A stretch of 64,000 bases of DNA, from the NCBI RefSeq assembly GCF_003545695.1, contig NZ_QUZZ01000003.1, forward strand, positions 372,001 to 436,000, written 5' to 3'. Under the pieces are notes generated by a model. That model was not told the origin of the DNA. It saw only the letters and a list, made by a program, of their open reading frames with translations, and made no database searches. The position numbers and the translations under genes are program-made. Source of the stretch: Taibaiella helva. Lineage in GTDB: Bacteria > Bacteroidota > Bacteroidia > Chitinophagales > Chitinophagaceae. Shown piece after piece: positions 43,653 to 52,663 of this stretch; within the stretch, counting starts at the first letter, position 1, and every line of letters begins with the position of its first letter.

Positions 43653-44831
43653 TTAGACTTTTTTGACTTTCCGGAGAGAGAAGTTGGCAATGATGGGATA
43701 ATGGTCTGAAAGATCGACGTCTGGCCTTTTATAGCCCTCGATCTTCAGCATGGCCGGATCGTAGAAAATATAATCGATACGCAGGGTGGGGAAGATATGC
43801 CGGTAGGTACGACCCAGGCCGGTGCCCTTTGTTGCAAAAGCATCCGAAAGCTTTCCTTTAACGGTGGTGTAGGTATAGGAGCCGGGTACATCGTTGAAGT
43901 CGCCGCAGATGATCTGGGGATAATCCATGCGGCGTTTCAGCGAATCGATCCTGTTGGCCAGCATAGCCCTGCTGGCCGCTGCATCGCGCAGCTTGCGCAT
44001 CAGGGATTTGGAGCGGCTTTCGTCCTGGGCATCAATGCCTTTGGCCTTTACATCCGATATATACTCCATTTCCTTCCGGCCAAATCCTACGGAAGTAAGG
44101 TGTACGACATTCAGGTTGAAAATATTGCTGCTGTCGACCACGACCTCCACGCCCAGCATATTATAGGTTTGCCGGAACAGAGGGTAGCGCTGCTGGTTGC
44201 GCAGGGGATATTTTGAAAATATGGCATGGCCGATATTGATCAGCTCATCCTTTCCCGCGGCGCTGGTGATCACGCGCTTGCGCATCTTGTCCTCTTCAGC
44301 AAAAGCGACAAAGGGATAGCCGAGCTGCTGCAGTATTTCCGTATAAGGCTGTGTATTGTCCTGGTCGTCCCAGTAAAATTCCTGCAGGCAAAGGATATCG
44401 GGATTTTCCTCCTTGATCAGCTTCAGTATTCTGGCTTTGGCTGTCTTGTCTTTGGTCCATTCGCCCAGGTCAAACAGGTGTACATTCCAACTCATAACCT
44501 TAAGTCCTTCGGTGCTGGTAGGAGAAATATGGTTGGCGCCAAAGTAATTCAGTCCGAACAATGGCCGTATAAGGCTCCAGCAAAGCAGCAGCGGAACAAG
44601 GGACAGCAGGATACGGATCTTCTTACGGGTAAACAGCCAGGCCAGGATAAAGAAAAGATTGGCCATCACGGCGAAGGAGCAGGTAAAGCTCAGCAAGCTC
44701 AGTACAGTGGGCTTGCCTGCAACATCCGCTATAGAAACCCATTTGCACAGCAGCAGCCATACTGCTGCACCGATATTCAAGATCAGGAGTGTGCTTCTGA
44801 TGATGCGGGAAAGAAGGGAAGGTTTTTTCAA
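43653..44831 (-). CDS. Membrane protein with endonuclease/exonuclease/phosphatase domain
   Basis: A 392-residue protein with three N-terminal helices (to about 100), then an EEP domain facing outward or inward. The EEP motifs are clear: VMSWNVHLFD, ILCLQEF with the metal-binding Glu, ICGDFNDVPGS, and the C-terminal SDHYPI with catalytic Asp-His. Bacteroidota members of this type are probably membrane-tethered nucleases or phosphodiesterases, substrate unknown. It lies 58 bases downstream of the inactive rhomboid gene, in a three-gene minus-strand group. Confidence 0.9.
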   Translation of the reverse strand: MKKPSLLSRIIRSTLLILNIGAAVWLLLCKWVSIADVAGKPTVLSLLSFTCSFAVMANLFFILAWLFTRKKIRILLSLVPLLLCWSLIRPLFGLNYFGANHISPTSTEGLKVMSWNVHLFDLGEWTKDKTAKARILKLIKEENPDILCLQEFYWDDQDNTQPYTEILQQLGYPFVAFAEEDKMRKRVITSAAGKDELINIGHAIFSKYPLRNQQRYPLFRQTYNMLGVEVVVDSSNIFNLNVVHLTSVGFGRKEMEYISDVKAKGIDAQDESRSKSLMRKLRDAAASRAMLANRIDSLKRRMDYPQIICGDFNDVPGSYTYTTVKGKLSDAFATKGTGLGRTYRHIFPTLRIDYIFYDPAMLKIEGYKRPDVDLSDHYPIIANFSLRKVKKV

Positions 44832-44889
44832 AACAGTCGGATGAGGAAAGATAAAAAAACGGACAGGCCAGAACCAGGCGTACGCAGCA

Positions 44890-45816
44890 TCAGTTTTCTT
44901 TGCTGGCTTTCATCAGTTGCTCTTTTTCTTCAGGTGTCAGCGAATCATAACCTTTCTGGTTGATCTTATCCAGCAGCAGGTCGATCGATTCTTCGCGGCT
45001 ACGGGTCTTTTGCTGCAACTGGCGAAAGGTTTCCAGCCTTTTTTTCTGATGCTTTTCCGCGTTGAATTCATCGGGTGTGAACCAGCCCTGGATGCGGCCG
45101 CCAAGATGGTAAAACCAGGCGCCGGGCTTGCTGCCGGTACGCAGCAGGCGGATATAAGCAAATCCTGTAAGACCGCCTGCCCCTGCCAGGATCATCATAT
45201 CATAGCGGTTGGGTGCATAGTTCATCAGGCTCAGCACGAGGTAAATGCAGAGCATTACCCACAGGGGCACGGAGAAGCGGTCGCCAAGGTAGAAGCGGAA
45301 TTTGGGCGCCAGCGTAATGGCCCCTATGGCAAAGCCCATAATAGCGGGCGTAGCGCCCAGCGCGGGACCTGTGTAAATGAGACCGGGCCATATTGCCGTA
45401 GCAGCCAGGTAAAGGCATCCGCCAAGGATATAGCTGAAGAGGAACAGCGGTATAATTTCACGGTAGCCCACCAGCGACTGGATCACAGAACCGAAGCAGT
45501 ACAGCCACAGCATATTGCTGAGCAGGGTAAAAAATCCGGCATGCGCCCAAACGTAAGTCAGCAGTATCCATGGCTTGTGCAGGAAAAGCTGAAAGGGCTG
45601 CAAGCCGATATTAGGGCTGATCACATTATGAAAGGTCACCTTTTGCGCTACATGGTTGATCTCGATCATTTGGTTAGGGCTCAGCACCAGTATAATCACA
45701 TACATGGCATAAGCCAATATGAAGGTGACGGCATTGGCGATAATAAGCTGTATCAATGCATTCTGCCCGTAATTGGACATCAGATTGCTCCGCTGTCTGG
45801 TAAACACTGTTTTCAT
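44890..45816 (-). CDS. Rhomboid-family protein lacking catalytic residues
   Basis: A 308-residue membrane protein of the rhomboid fold with a long C-terminal soluble tail (about 235-308, Lys/Glu-rich). The serine motif, normally G-x-S-G, reads GATP at 154-157, with Thr156 where Ser should be. The catalytic His position reads AGAGGLTGF (about 211-219), so Gly replaces His. The fold marker WAHAGFFTLLSNMLWLYCFG is kept. It is therefore probably an inactive rhomboid that binds or escorts membrane proteins. The active paralogue lies 87 bases upstream. ATG at 45780 is an alternative start. Confidence 0.85.
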   Translation of the reverse strand: MKTVFTRQRSNLMSNYGQNALIQLIIANAVTFILAYAMYVIILVLSPNQMIEINHVAQKVTFHNVISPNIGLQPFQLFLHKPWILLTYVWAHAGFFTLLSNMLWLYCFGSVIQSLVGYREIIPLFLFSYILGGCLYLAATAIWPGLIYTGPALGATPAIMGFAIGAITLAPKFRFYLGDRFSVPLWVMLCIYLVLSLMNYAPNRYDMMILAGAGGLTGFAYIRLLRTGSKPGAWFYHLGGRIQGWFTPDEFNAEKHQKKRLETFRQLQQKTRSREESIDLLLDKINQKGYDSLTPEEKEQLMKASKEN

Positions 45817-45903
45817 AAAGCACCGAGGCGATTCTATAGCAAATTAACAATAATTCGATGAAAACGGTTGCCTCACAACCAATTTAACGATCGCTTTGTC
45901 CTC

Positions 45904-46644
45904 TTAGTATCGCCACATATTGCGGCTGGATAATTTCCAGGCCCGCAGCAGCAGGAAGGCAAAGAGCATGCCGCCCAGGTGCGCAAAGTGGGCTACCTGG
46001 TCTGCAGGGTTATTGCGGAATCCTGAGAAGAGTTCAATAATAGCATAGATTGCTACAAAATATTTAGCACGTAGCGGAATAAAGAAATAGATATAGATCA
46101 TCATATTCGGGAATAAGTACCCGAAAGCGAAAAGGACGCCGAAAATGGCGCCGGAAGCACCGACCATAGGCACAAACAATGGAGCTACCTGAGCGTACAC
46201 ATACTCCTTGTTAGAGTTGAGAAACTGGGTCATAATAGCCTGTTTGTCTACGTTGGTCAGGTTGGCATAAAAGCCAATCTCCTGCGCATTTTCCCAACTG
46301 AATACAAGCATATGGCATAACGCTGCGCCGAGACCGCATACAAAGTAAAAGATAAGAAAGCGTTTGGGGCCAAGTGTGTTTTCAATGAGATTCCCAAACA
46401 TCCACAGGGCGAACATATTGAAGAGAAGGTGTGTTAGGTTGGCGTGCATGAACAAATGCGTCACCACCTGCCAGGGCTTGAACAAAGGGGAACGCCAGTG
46501 AAAAAGCGCCAGGTAATAATCCAGGTCGATGATCCCGGCTTTTTTGAAAACATAAGTAGCGGCAAAAACAAGAACATTAATAATGATCAGGTTTTTGATA
46601 ACCGGCGGAAGGATCTGGAATCCTCCAAGGCGATATTCACTCAT
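45904..46644 (-). CDS. Rhomboid intramembrane serine protease (active type)
   Basis: A 246-residue six-helix rhomboid protease. The catalytic dyad is intact: Ser164 in GASGAIFG and His222 in AHLGGMLFAF. HLFMHANLTHLLFNMFALWMFG carries the usual His/Asn region (here HANLTHLLFNMFALWMFG). It cuts single-pass membrane proteins within the membrane. It is the first gene of a group with an inactive paralogue and an EEP protein. Substrates are unknown. Confidence 0.92.
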   Translation of the reverse strand: MSEYRLGGFQILPPVIKNLIIINVLVFAATYVFKKAGIIDLDYYLALFHWRSPLFKPWQVVTHLFMHANLTHLLFNMFALWMFGNLIENTLGPKRFLIFYFVCGLGAALCHMLVFSWENAQEIGFYANLTNVDKQAIMTQFLNSNKEYVYAQVAPLFVPMVGASGAIFGVLFAFGYLFPNMMIYIYFFIPLRAKYFVAIYAIIELFSGFRNNPADQVAHFAHLGGMLFAFLLLRAWKLSSRNMWRY

Positions 46645-46805
46645 AAGCGCTTGATTGGGTACGGAAAGCCTTTTAGCTCTTCTAAAGAATTCAAAATTAA
46701 GAAAAACGGATTACAACAGGCGTGTTCCCGAATTGTTCGGTCGGGCCGCTATGCATTGTTGTTCGGAAAATCATTGCTTATTTTGCAGCCACTGAGTCAT
46801 AACGC

Positions 46806-47540
46806 ATGAAAGCTTTACTTCTGTCTGCCGGCCTGGGTACACGGCTGAAGCCGTTTACCGATCATCATCCCAAGGCGCTGGCGCCGGTCAACGGCCGCAG
46901 CCTGCTGGAATGGAACATCCGCAACCTGCAGCGTTTCGGTATTTACGATATCGTGGTCAACGTGCATCATTTCGCACAGCAGATCATCGATATACTCGAA
47001 GCCGAAAACGGCTTTGGCAGCCGCATCGAGATATCCGATGAAAGCGATGCTGTGCTGGAGACCGGCGGCGGCCTGGTAAAGGCGGCCCATTTCCTGGCGC
47101 AGGAACCGGAGTTCCTGGTAATGAATGTGGATATCCTTACCAATACAGATATCAGTAAACTGATCGCCCGGCATAAGGCACATCCCTGCTGGGCTACCCT
47201 GGCGATACAGCAGCGCAAGTCGTCCCGCTACTTTATATTCGACGATCAGCTGGTGCTGAAAGGCTGGGAAAATGTGCAGACCGGAGAAGAACGTATTCCC
47301 TCCGGCAAGCGTATACCCTCCTGGTCTTCCTATGCTTTTTCCGGTATCCATGTCATCAGCCCGGTATTGCTGCAGCAGATCCGGCAGCGAGGTAAATTCT
47401 CGCTGGTGGATGTTTATCTCGATCTTTGTGCCTCGGGACAGATCAGGGGCTGGGAGCATACCGGCGACCTGCTCATCGATGTCGGTAAGCCGGAGAGCCT
47501 GGAAAAAGCGGGCGCTTTGTTTGCTGATATTCCTTTTTAA
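46806..47540 (+). CDS. Sugar-phosphate nucleotidyltransferase (MurU/RmlA-like)
   Basis: A 244-residue enzyme with the nucleotidyltransferase start LSAGLGTRLKPFTDHHPKAL, in which GxGTRL-x-PxT-x3-PKxL binds the NTP and sugar phosphate, plus FLVMNVDILTN with the metal Asp and DVGKPESLEKA near the end. It resembles MurNAc-1-phosphate uridylyltransferase and mannose-1-phosphate guanylyltransferases; the exact sugar cannot be fixed. A box-like TATTTTG with upstream TTG lies about 20-50 bases before the start. The aminotransferase gene follows after 22 bases. Confidence 0.9.
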   Translation: MKALLLSAGLGTRLKPFTDHHPKALAPVNGRSLLEWNIRNLQRFGIYDIVVNVHHFAQQIIDILEAENGFGSRIEISDESDAVLETGGGLVKAAHFLAQEPEFLVMNVDILTNTDISKLIARHKAHPCWATLAIQQRKSSRYFIFDDQLVLKGWENVQTGEERIPSGKRIPSWSSYAFSGIHVISPVLLQQIRQRGKFSLVDVYLDLCASGQIRGWEHTGDLLIDVGKPESLEKAGALFADIPF

Positions 47541-47562
47541 TTTAGCGGCTTTTCTTATCTCA

Positions 47563-48768
47563 ATGACCGAAAGACAATTATTCCAGCAACATCTGGCGCC
47601 CACTTCCACAGAGCCTATGGCCTTTCCTGTCAGCCGCGCAAAAGGTGCTTTGCTGTACAACGATACCGGTAAGACCTTTATTGATCTCATCGGGGGCATC
47701 AGCGTATGCAATGTAGGGCATTGCCATCCCAGGGTAGTGGCGGCTATCCGGGCCCAGGCTGCCGAATACCTGCATGTAATGGTGTACGGCGAGGCGGTGC
47801 AAAGCCCCCAGGTGCAGTATGCGGCGCTACTGGCAAAGCATCTGCCCGATACGCTCGATTGCGTGTACTTTACCAATTCGGGAGCCGAGGCCGTCGAAGG
47901 CGCAATGAAGCTGGCCAAGCGGCTTACCGGACGGACAGAGATTATTGCCTGCCACAACAGCTATCACGGCTCGACGCAAGGCGCGCTCAGCCTGCTGGGC
48001 GACGAATACTGGCGCAGCGCCTACCGGCCACTGCTGCCAGGCATCCGGCATATCCGCTACAACAACCAGGAGGATCTGGCGCATATCGACGTGCATACAG
48101 CATGCATTGTGCTGGAAACGGTGCAGGCAGAAGCCGGCGTTATTGCCCCCGATCCCGCCTGGATGCAGGCCCTGAGACAACGCTGCAGCGATACCGGCGC
48201 CCTGCTGGTCCTTGACGAGATACAAGCCGGCTTTGGCCGTACCGGCTCTCTCTGGGCCTTTGAACAATACAATATTATTCCCGATATCCTGTTATTAGGT
48301 AAAGCGCTTGGCGGTGGTATGCCGCTTGGCGCCTTTATTGCCTCCGGCGTGCGCATGCAGGTCCTGGCCGATAAGCCGGTGCTGGGCCATATTACTACCT
48401 TCGGCGGACACCCGGTAAGCTGCGCCGCGGGTAAAGCGGCGCTGGAAGCGCTGCTGGACGAGCAGATGGTCAGAGCGGTACCGGCAAAAGAACGATTGTT
48501 CAGAGACCTGCTGCAGCATAAAACGATAAAGGCATTGCGCAGCCGCGGACTGATGCTGGCCCTGGAGCTGGACAGCTACGAACAGGTAAAAAAGGCGATC
48601 AACTATTGCCTGAATACGCCGGGCGAAACAACTGGCGTCTTTACCGATTGGTTCCTGTTCGCGCCCAATTGTATCCGCCTGGTACCGCCGCTCACCATTT
48701 CTGAGGCGGAAATAAAACAGGCTTGCACTATTTTGTTGGCGGCGCTGGATCAATGTGTTGCAGCATAA
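47563..48768 (+). CDS. Class III PLP-dependent aminotransferase
   Basis: A 401-residue fold-type I enzyme of the ornithine/acetylornithine aminotransferase group. Markers: FTNSGAEAVEGAMKLAKR, the PLP-aspartate in LVLDEIQAGFGRTG (Asp218), and the Schiff-base Lys247 in LLGKALGGGMPLG. The substrate might be acetylornithine, gamma-aminobutyrate or another omega-amine and cannot be told from sequence. The frame is open upstream to 47272 only as an overlap with the preceding gene; the ATG at 47563 fits the family N-terminus. It lies 22 bases after the nucleotidyltransferase gene. Confidence 0.92.
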   Translation: MTERQLFQQHLAPTSTEPMAFPVSRAKGALLYNDTGKTFIDLIGGISVCNVGHCHPRVVAAIRAQAAEYLHVMVYGEAVQSPQVQYAALLAKHLPDTLDCVYFTNSGAEAVEGAMKLAKRLTGRTEIIACHNSYHGSTQGALSLLGDEYWRSAYRPLLPGIRHIRYNNQEDLAHIDVHTACIVLETVQAEAGVIAPDPAWMQALRQRCSDTGALLVLDEIQAGFGRTGSLWAFEQYNIIPDILLLGKALGGGMPLGAFIASGVRMQVLADKPVLGHITTFGGHPVSCAAGKAALEALLDEQMVRAVPAKERLFRDLLQHKTIKALRSRGLMLALELDSYEQVKKAINYCLNTPGETTGVFTDWFLFAPNCIRLVPPLTISEAEIKQACTILLAALDQCVAA

Positions 48769-48883
48769 TTGCGATTGGCAATAACAATTTTTTGGGGAAA
48801 ATTTACCGTCCTTTACTAAACGAATACTTCTGGTCAAGGTCTATATAAGCAGAATGTTCCAATTATTTAAAAATTACACAGCT

Positions 48884-50371
48884 ATGAAAATGCTCAGCAA
48901 CCGGACAGGCGGATGGATTCCTGCTCTCATTTTTGCTGTTCTGATGATAACAACGACAGGATTGACGGTTTCGAAAGTTAATGCTCAGGACTATTACGAT
49001 GACAACTATAGTGATTACGGCGATTACCAGGAGTTCTACGACGATCTTTCGCCTTACGGTCAGTGGCTGAACGACCCCCAGTATGGTTATGTATGGGCGC
49101 CCGGCGTCGATGCCGGCTTCAGGCCTTATTATACCAATGGTCACTGGGTAATGACCGAATATGGTAATATGTGGGTGTCCGATTATCCCTGGGGATGGGC
49201 GCCTTTCCACTACGGACGCTGGGCTCAGAGCGGCATCTACGGCTGGATCTGGATACCGGGCCGGCAATGGGGCCCCGCGTGGGTAAACTGGCGCCAGGGG
49301 GGCGGCTATTACGGATGGGCGCCTATGGGACCCGGCATCAGCATCAATATTTCTTTTGGTTCCGGGTATAACATACCTACACCCTGGTGGACCTTTATCC
49401 CCTGTGGCAACATCTACTCCGGTAACTATTCCCGGTATTATTCTCCGCGCCGTACGGTCAATATTATCAACAATACGACGATCATTAATAACACTTATGT
49501 CGATAACCGTAGCCGGTCCACTTATATTTCCGGTCCGCGCCGTAGTGAAGTAGAGGCTTATACCCGCCAGAGGGTGCCGGTTTATAACGTCAGCAACCGT
49601 ACCCGCGCCGGGGCGGTACAAGTAAGCGGCCGGCAGGTAAACGTGTATCGTCCCACTATCCGTGCGGTGAGCAGCAGCAGGGAAATGCCGGCGCCCCGGC
49701 AGGTGAAGAATGTGGAACGCTCTGTAATCACCAATGCCGGCGGCGGACGTCCGCCAGCCAGAGTAGCAACTCCGGCGGCACGCCAGCAGATGCAGAATGG
49801 CCAGCAGCGTGCTCAACGCGATCCGCAGGCGCAGCAACGGGTTCAGCGCGATCCGCAGATGCAGCAGCAACGTGCACAACAGCAGGTACAGCGTGATCAG
49901 CAACAACAGCAAAGGATTCAGCGCGATCAGCAAATGCAGCAGCAACGTGCACAACAGCAGGTACAGCGTGACCAGCAACAACAGCAACGGATTCAGCGCG
50001 ATCAGCAGATGCAGCAGCAAAGAGTCCAGCAGCAGGCGCAACGCGATCAACAAATGCAAATGCAACGCGAGCAGCAACAGCAGCAAAGGATTCAAAGGGA
50101 TCAGCAAATGCAGATGCAGCGGGCGCAGCAACAACAGGCCCAGCGCGATCAGCAGATGCAGATGCAACGGGCGCAGCAGCAGCAACAAATGCAGCAGCAG
50201 CGGGCGCAGCAACAGCAGATGCAAATGCAACGGACACAGCAACAACAACAAATGCAGCAGCAGCGGGCACAACAGCAGCAAATGCAACGGTCGCAGCAAC
50301 AACAGCAGCAACGGAGTGTGGAACGGGCCCAGCCGCAGCGGGTAGAAAGAGCAGCTCCCCGTGGCCGTTAA
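48884..50371 (+). CDS. DUF6600 (YXWGXW-repeat) protein with Gln/Arg-rich tail
   Basis: A 495-residue exported protein. The signal peptide ends KVNAQ. Residues 30-170 form a Trp/Tyr/Gly-rich DUF6600-like domain with repeats such as YGYVWAPG, WGWAPFHYGRW and YGWIWIPGRQWGPAWV. A Ser/Arg linker follows, then a tail of roughly 190 residues made of Gln, Arg, Met and Ala with a 25-residue period. The tail is strongly basic, probably extended, and could bind nucleic acid or anionic polymer. ATG at 48854 would add ten residues without a better signal. The function of the family is unknown. Confidence 0.85.
   Translation: MKMLSNRTGGWIPALIFAVLMITTTGLTVSKVNAQDYYDDNYSDYGDYQEFYDDLSPYGQWLNDPQYGYVWAPGVDAGFRPYYTNGHWVMTEYGNMWVSDYPWGWAPFHYGRWAQSGIYGWIWIPGRQWGPAWVNWRQGGGYYGWAPMGPGISINISFGSGYNIPTPWWTFIPCGNIYSGNYSRYYSPRRTVNIINNTTIINNTYVDNRSRSTYISGPRRSEVEAYTRQRVPVYNVSNRTRAGAVQVSGRQVNVYRPTIRAVSSSREMPAPRQVKNVERSVITNAGGGRPPARVATPAARQQMQNGQQRAQRDPQAQQRVQRDPQMQQQRAQQQVQRDQQQQQRIQRDQQMQQQRAQQQVQRDQQQQQRIQRDQQMQQQRVQQQAQRDQQMQMQREQQQQQRIQRDQQMQMQRAQQQQAQRDQQMQMQRAQQQQQMQQQRAQQQQMQMQRTQQQQQMQQQRAQQQQMQRSQQQQQQRSVERAQPQRVERAAPRGR
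49797..50330 (+). repeat. Gln/Arg codon repeat array, 75-base period
   Basis: Near-identical 75-base units start at 49861, 49936 and (partly) 50011, with more degenerate copies after. CAG/CAA-rich sequence of this kind is prone to slippage, so the tail length may vary between strains. Confidence 0.8.
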
Positions 50372-50402
50372 ATATTTTGAATTTCCCAGTTGTTTTTAAG
50401 GA

Positions 50403-50422
50403 AAGCGCCTGCCAGGGCGCTT
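50403..50422 (+). terminator. Intrinsic terminator
   Basis: 7-base arms AAGCGCC (50403-50409) and GGCGCTT (50416-50422), then TTCCCTTTTG. Confidence 0.65.
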
Positions 50423-50587
50423 TTCCCTTTTGTTCAAAAAAAAATCAAAGAAATTTTTGAAATGGCTTTGCTTTTCAAAAAGAATATTCTATCATTGTAA
50501 CTCATTTTATACAAGTTAACATTTATCATTGCAGGGAATTTTACATTGCAATTGTTTTGTTCAGCAAAAACAAACTGTTTTTTTATT

Positions 50588-52105
50588 ATGAAAAGAACAC
50601 TATTAGGCTTGAGTATGTTGTGTGTCGGAACAGCGACCATCTTTCCGGCCTGTTCGTCCAAAACGAAGGGCGTTTCGGATAAGACCGGATGGAACTACAA
50701 CGACCCCCGCCTGGGTGGATTCGATGTAGCCAACTACCCCGGCCAACAGACAGGGCCAGGTCTGGTACCTGTTGAGGGTGGACGCTTTACTATGGGGCAG
50801 ACCGAAGAGGACATTACTTATGAGCGTAATAACATCCCGCGCGATGTAACAGTTTCTTCTTTCTATATGGATGAAACGGAGGTAGCCAATGTGCACTACC
50901 GTGAATATATTTACTGGCTGCAGCGGTCTTACGGAGCGGACTATCCTGAAGAAATCAGCAAAGCGCTGCCCGATACGACCGCCTGGCGCGAAGCCCTGGC
51001 TTTCAACGAGCCTTTAGTTACGAATTATTTCCGTCATGCTGCCTATAATAACTATCCTGTAGTGGGTGTGAACTGGTACCAGGCCAACGCTTATTGCAAA
51101 TGGCGTTCAGACAGGGTGAACGAAATGATCCTCATCAAAAATGGCATGCTGAAAAAGAACCAGAACCAGGTAAATGAGGACGTGTTCAATTCTGAAGCTT
51201 ATGTCAGCGGACAATACCTGGGTACACCCGGCCGCAATCAGAAGCGCGACCTGGATCCCAATGGCGCCGGTAAAAGGAACGCCAGTTATGCTGATGGTTA
51301 TATGCTGCCCAACTACCGCCTGCCTACAGAAGCAGAATGGGAATATGCAGCCTACGGCCTGATCGATAAAAACCCTGCTCCCCGCACCAAGCGTCGTCGT
51401 GGTGAAGAAGCGATCACCGATCGTAAAGTATATCCCTGGGGTGACGTACGCAGCACCCGCTACCAGAACCGTGGCAGCTATCGCGGCGAATACCTGGCCA
51501 ACTACAAGCGCAGCAGTGGCGACGCGATGGGTGTAGCCGGCGGCTTGAACGATAATGCCGACAGGCCTGCTCCCGTGTACTCTTACGGCGCCAACGCCTT
51601 CGGTCTGTATAACATGGCTGGTAACGTGAGCGAATGGGTGCTGGATGTATATCGTCCTACCTCGCACCAGGACGTAAACGATCTCAATCCTTTCCGTGGT
51701 AACGAGTTCTACAAAAATACTTATGAGGCTGATGGTACCCTGACCGAAAAAGACAGCCTGGGTAACCTCACTAAAGTCCCCATCGATTCTACTAACCTGA
51801 TCGGCCGCTATGATCGTGCTTACGTTGGTTATGATGCCCGTGCCGTTGAAGATGGTGATACCTTGTCCGGCTTTGTTTACGATTATGGCAGAACTACCCT
51901 GATCAATAATGATAGCCGCGTAATTAAAGGTGCTTCCTGGAACGACCGCGCTTACTGGCTCTCTCCTGGTACCCGCCGTTTCATGCAGGCTAACCATACC
52001 AGCAGCAAAGTAGGTTTCCGCTGTGTGATGGACCGTCTGGGCAGCCCCGGGTTCAACAACGATGCTGGTGGCAATCACTTCGGCAAGCGCAAACGCAGAG
52101 GATAA
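50588..52105 (+). CDS. gldJ: Gliding/T9SS lipoprotein GldJ
   Basis: A 505-residue lipoprotein (FPAC, Cys22) with a formylglycine-generating-enzyme-like (SUMF1) domain. It shows the GldJ-specific opening TGWNYNDPRLGGFDV, then GGRFTMG, DETEVANVHYREYIYW, VVGVNWYQANAYCKW, YRLPTEAEWEYAAYG and AGNVSEWVLDVY. The last part has KGASWNDRAYWLSPGTR. In Flavobacterium, GldJ stabilises the T9SS motor ring and supports gliding. The fold is used without known enzyme activity. The frame upstream to 50546 is not needed. A terminator follows. Confidence 0.93.
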   Translation: MKRTLLGLSMLCVGTATIFPACSSKTKGVSDKTGWNYNDPRLGGFDVANYPGQQTGPGLVPVEGGRFTMGQTEEDITYERNNIPRDVTVSSFYMDETEVANVHYREYIYWLQRSYGADYPEEISKALPDTTAWREALAFNEPLVTNYFRHAAYNNYPVVGVNWYQANAYCKWRSDRVNEMILIKNGMLKKNQNQVNEDVFNSEAYVSGQYLGTPGRNQKRDLDPNGAGKRNASYADGYMLPNYRLPTEAEWEYAAYGLIDKNPAPRTKRRRGEEAITDRKVYPWGDVRSTRYQNRGSYRGEYLANYKRSSGDAMGVAGGLNDNADRPAPVYSYGANAFGLYNMAGNVSEWVLDVYRPTSHQDVNDLNPFRGNEFYKNTYEADGTLTEKDSLGNLTKVPIDSTNLIGRYDRAYVGYDARAVEDGDTLSGFVYDYGRTTLINNDSRVIKGASWNDRAYWLSPGTRRFMQANHTSSKVGFRCVMDRLGSPGFNNDAGGNHFGKRKRRG

Positions 52106-52130
52106 TGTTAGCAACATATAAGTTTAAAGA

Positions 52131-52158
52131 CCCCTTCCATCCAGGAAGGGGCCTTTGT
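52131..52158 (+). terminator. Intrinsic terminator of gldJ
   Basis: 8-base arms CCCCTTCC (52131-52138) and GGAAGGGG (52144-52151) followed by CCTTTGTTTTTT. Confidence 0.75.
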
Positions 52159-52178
52159 TTTTTCAGATCACGAATCTT

Positions 52179-52583
52179 ATGAAACGTTTCAATGTCAGGG
52201 TATATGGAATATGGCGGGAGCAGGGACAGGTGCTGGTCAGCGAGGAGCTGATCCACGGGCAGCAGATCATTAAGTTTCCTGGTGGAGGCCTGGAGTGGGG
52301 CGAAGGTACCCTGGATGGCCTGAAACGGGAATGGATGGAGGAAATGGGCCAGGCTATTCATATCCGCAGCCATTTCTATACGACCGATTTTTTTCAGCCC
52401 TCGGCATGGGATCAGTCGCAGGTGATCAGTATTTACTACCTGGTGGAGCCGCTGAATGCCGTATCTTTACCATACAGGAACGGGCAGGAGCATTTTTATT
52501 TTCTTCCCCTTACCGATGACCTGCCCGGTCTGTTGAGCCTGCCGATCGACAAAGTGGTTGCCGGCCAGCTGCTGGCAATATGA
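52179..52583 (+). CDS. NUDIX hydrolase
   Basis: A 134-residue protein with a complete NUDIX box, G-x5-E-x7-REWMEEMG (GGLEWGEG to EEMG), that binds Mg and hydrolyses a nucleoside diphosphate linked to another group. The substrate is unknown. ATG at 52179 starts the family-like sequence MKRFNVRVYG; an upstream ATG at 52155 adds eight residues. Its last bases overlap the open frame of the next gene, whose real start is 81 bases on. Confidence 0.9.
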   Translation: MKRFNVRVYGIWREQGQVLVSEELIHGQQIIKFPGGGLEWGEGTLDGLKREWMEEMGQAIHIRSHFYTTDFFQPSAWDQSQVISIYYLVEPLNAVSLPYRNGQEHFYFLPLTDDLPGLLSLPIDKVVAGQLLAI

Positions 52584-52663
52584 TCTTTTCTGCAGGGGGC
52601 GTTTCCCTTATGCATACTATAATTATGTCCTTGTCCGTTACAGTGTGTTGGCTGTATTCATTT

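Noticed and set aside
47272-47562. N-terminal extension of the aminotransferase frame
   Set aside because: It overlaps the nucleotidyltransferase in another frame and does not resemble an aminotransferase; the ATG at 47563 gives the normal start.
48863-50311. A 482-codon Leu-rich minus-strand open frame
   Set aside because: The Leu runs are simply the reverse complement of the CAG/CAA repeat of the DUF6600 gene.
49797-50330. Possible CRISPR-like array
   Set aside because: The regular repeats are codon-level Gln/Arg repeats inside an open frame, with no distinct spacers.
51107-52117. A 336-codon minus-strand open frame opposite gldJ
   Set aside because: Antisense to a conserved GldJ; translation lacks any domain.
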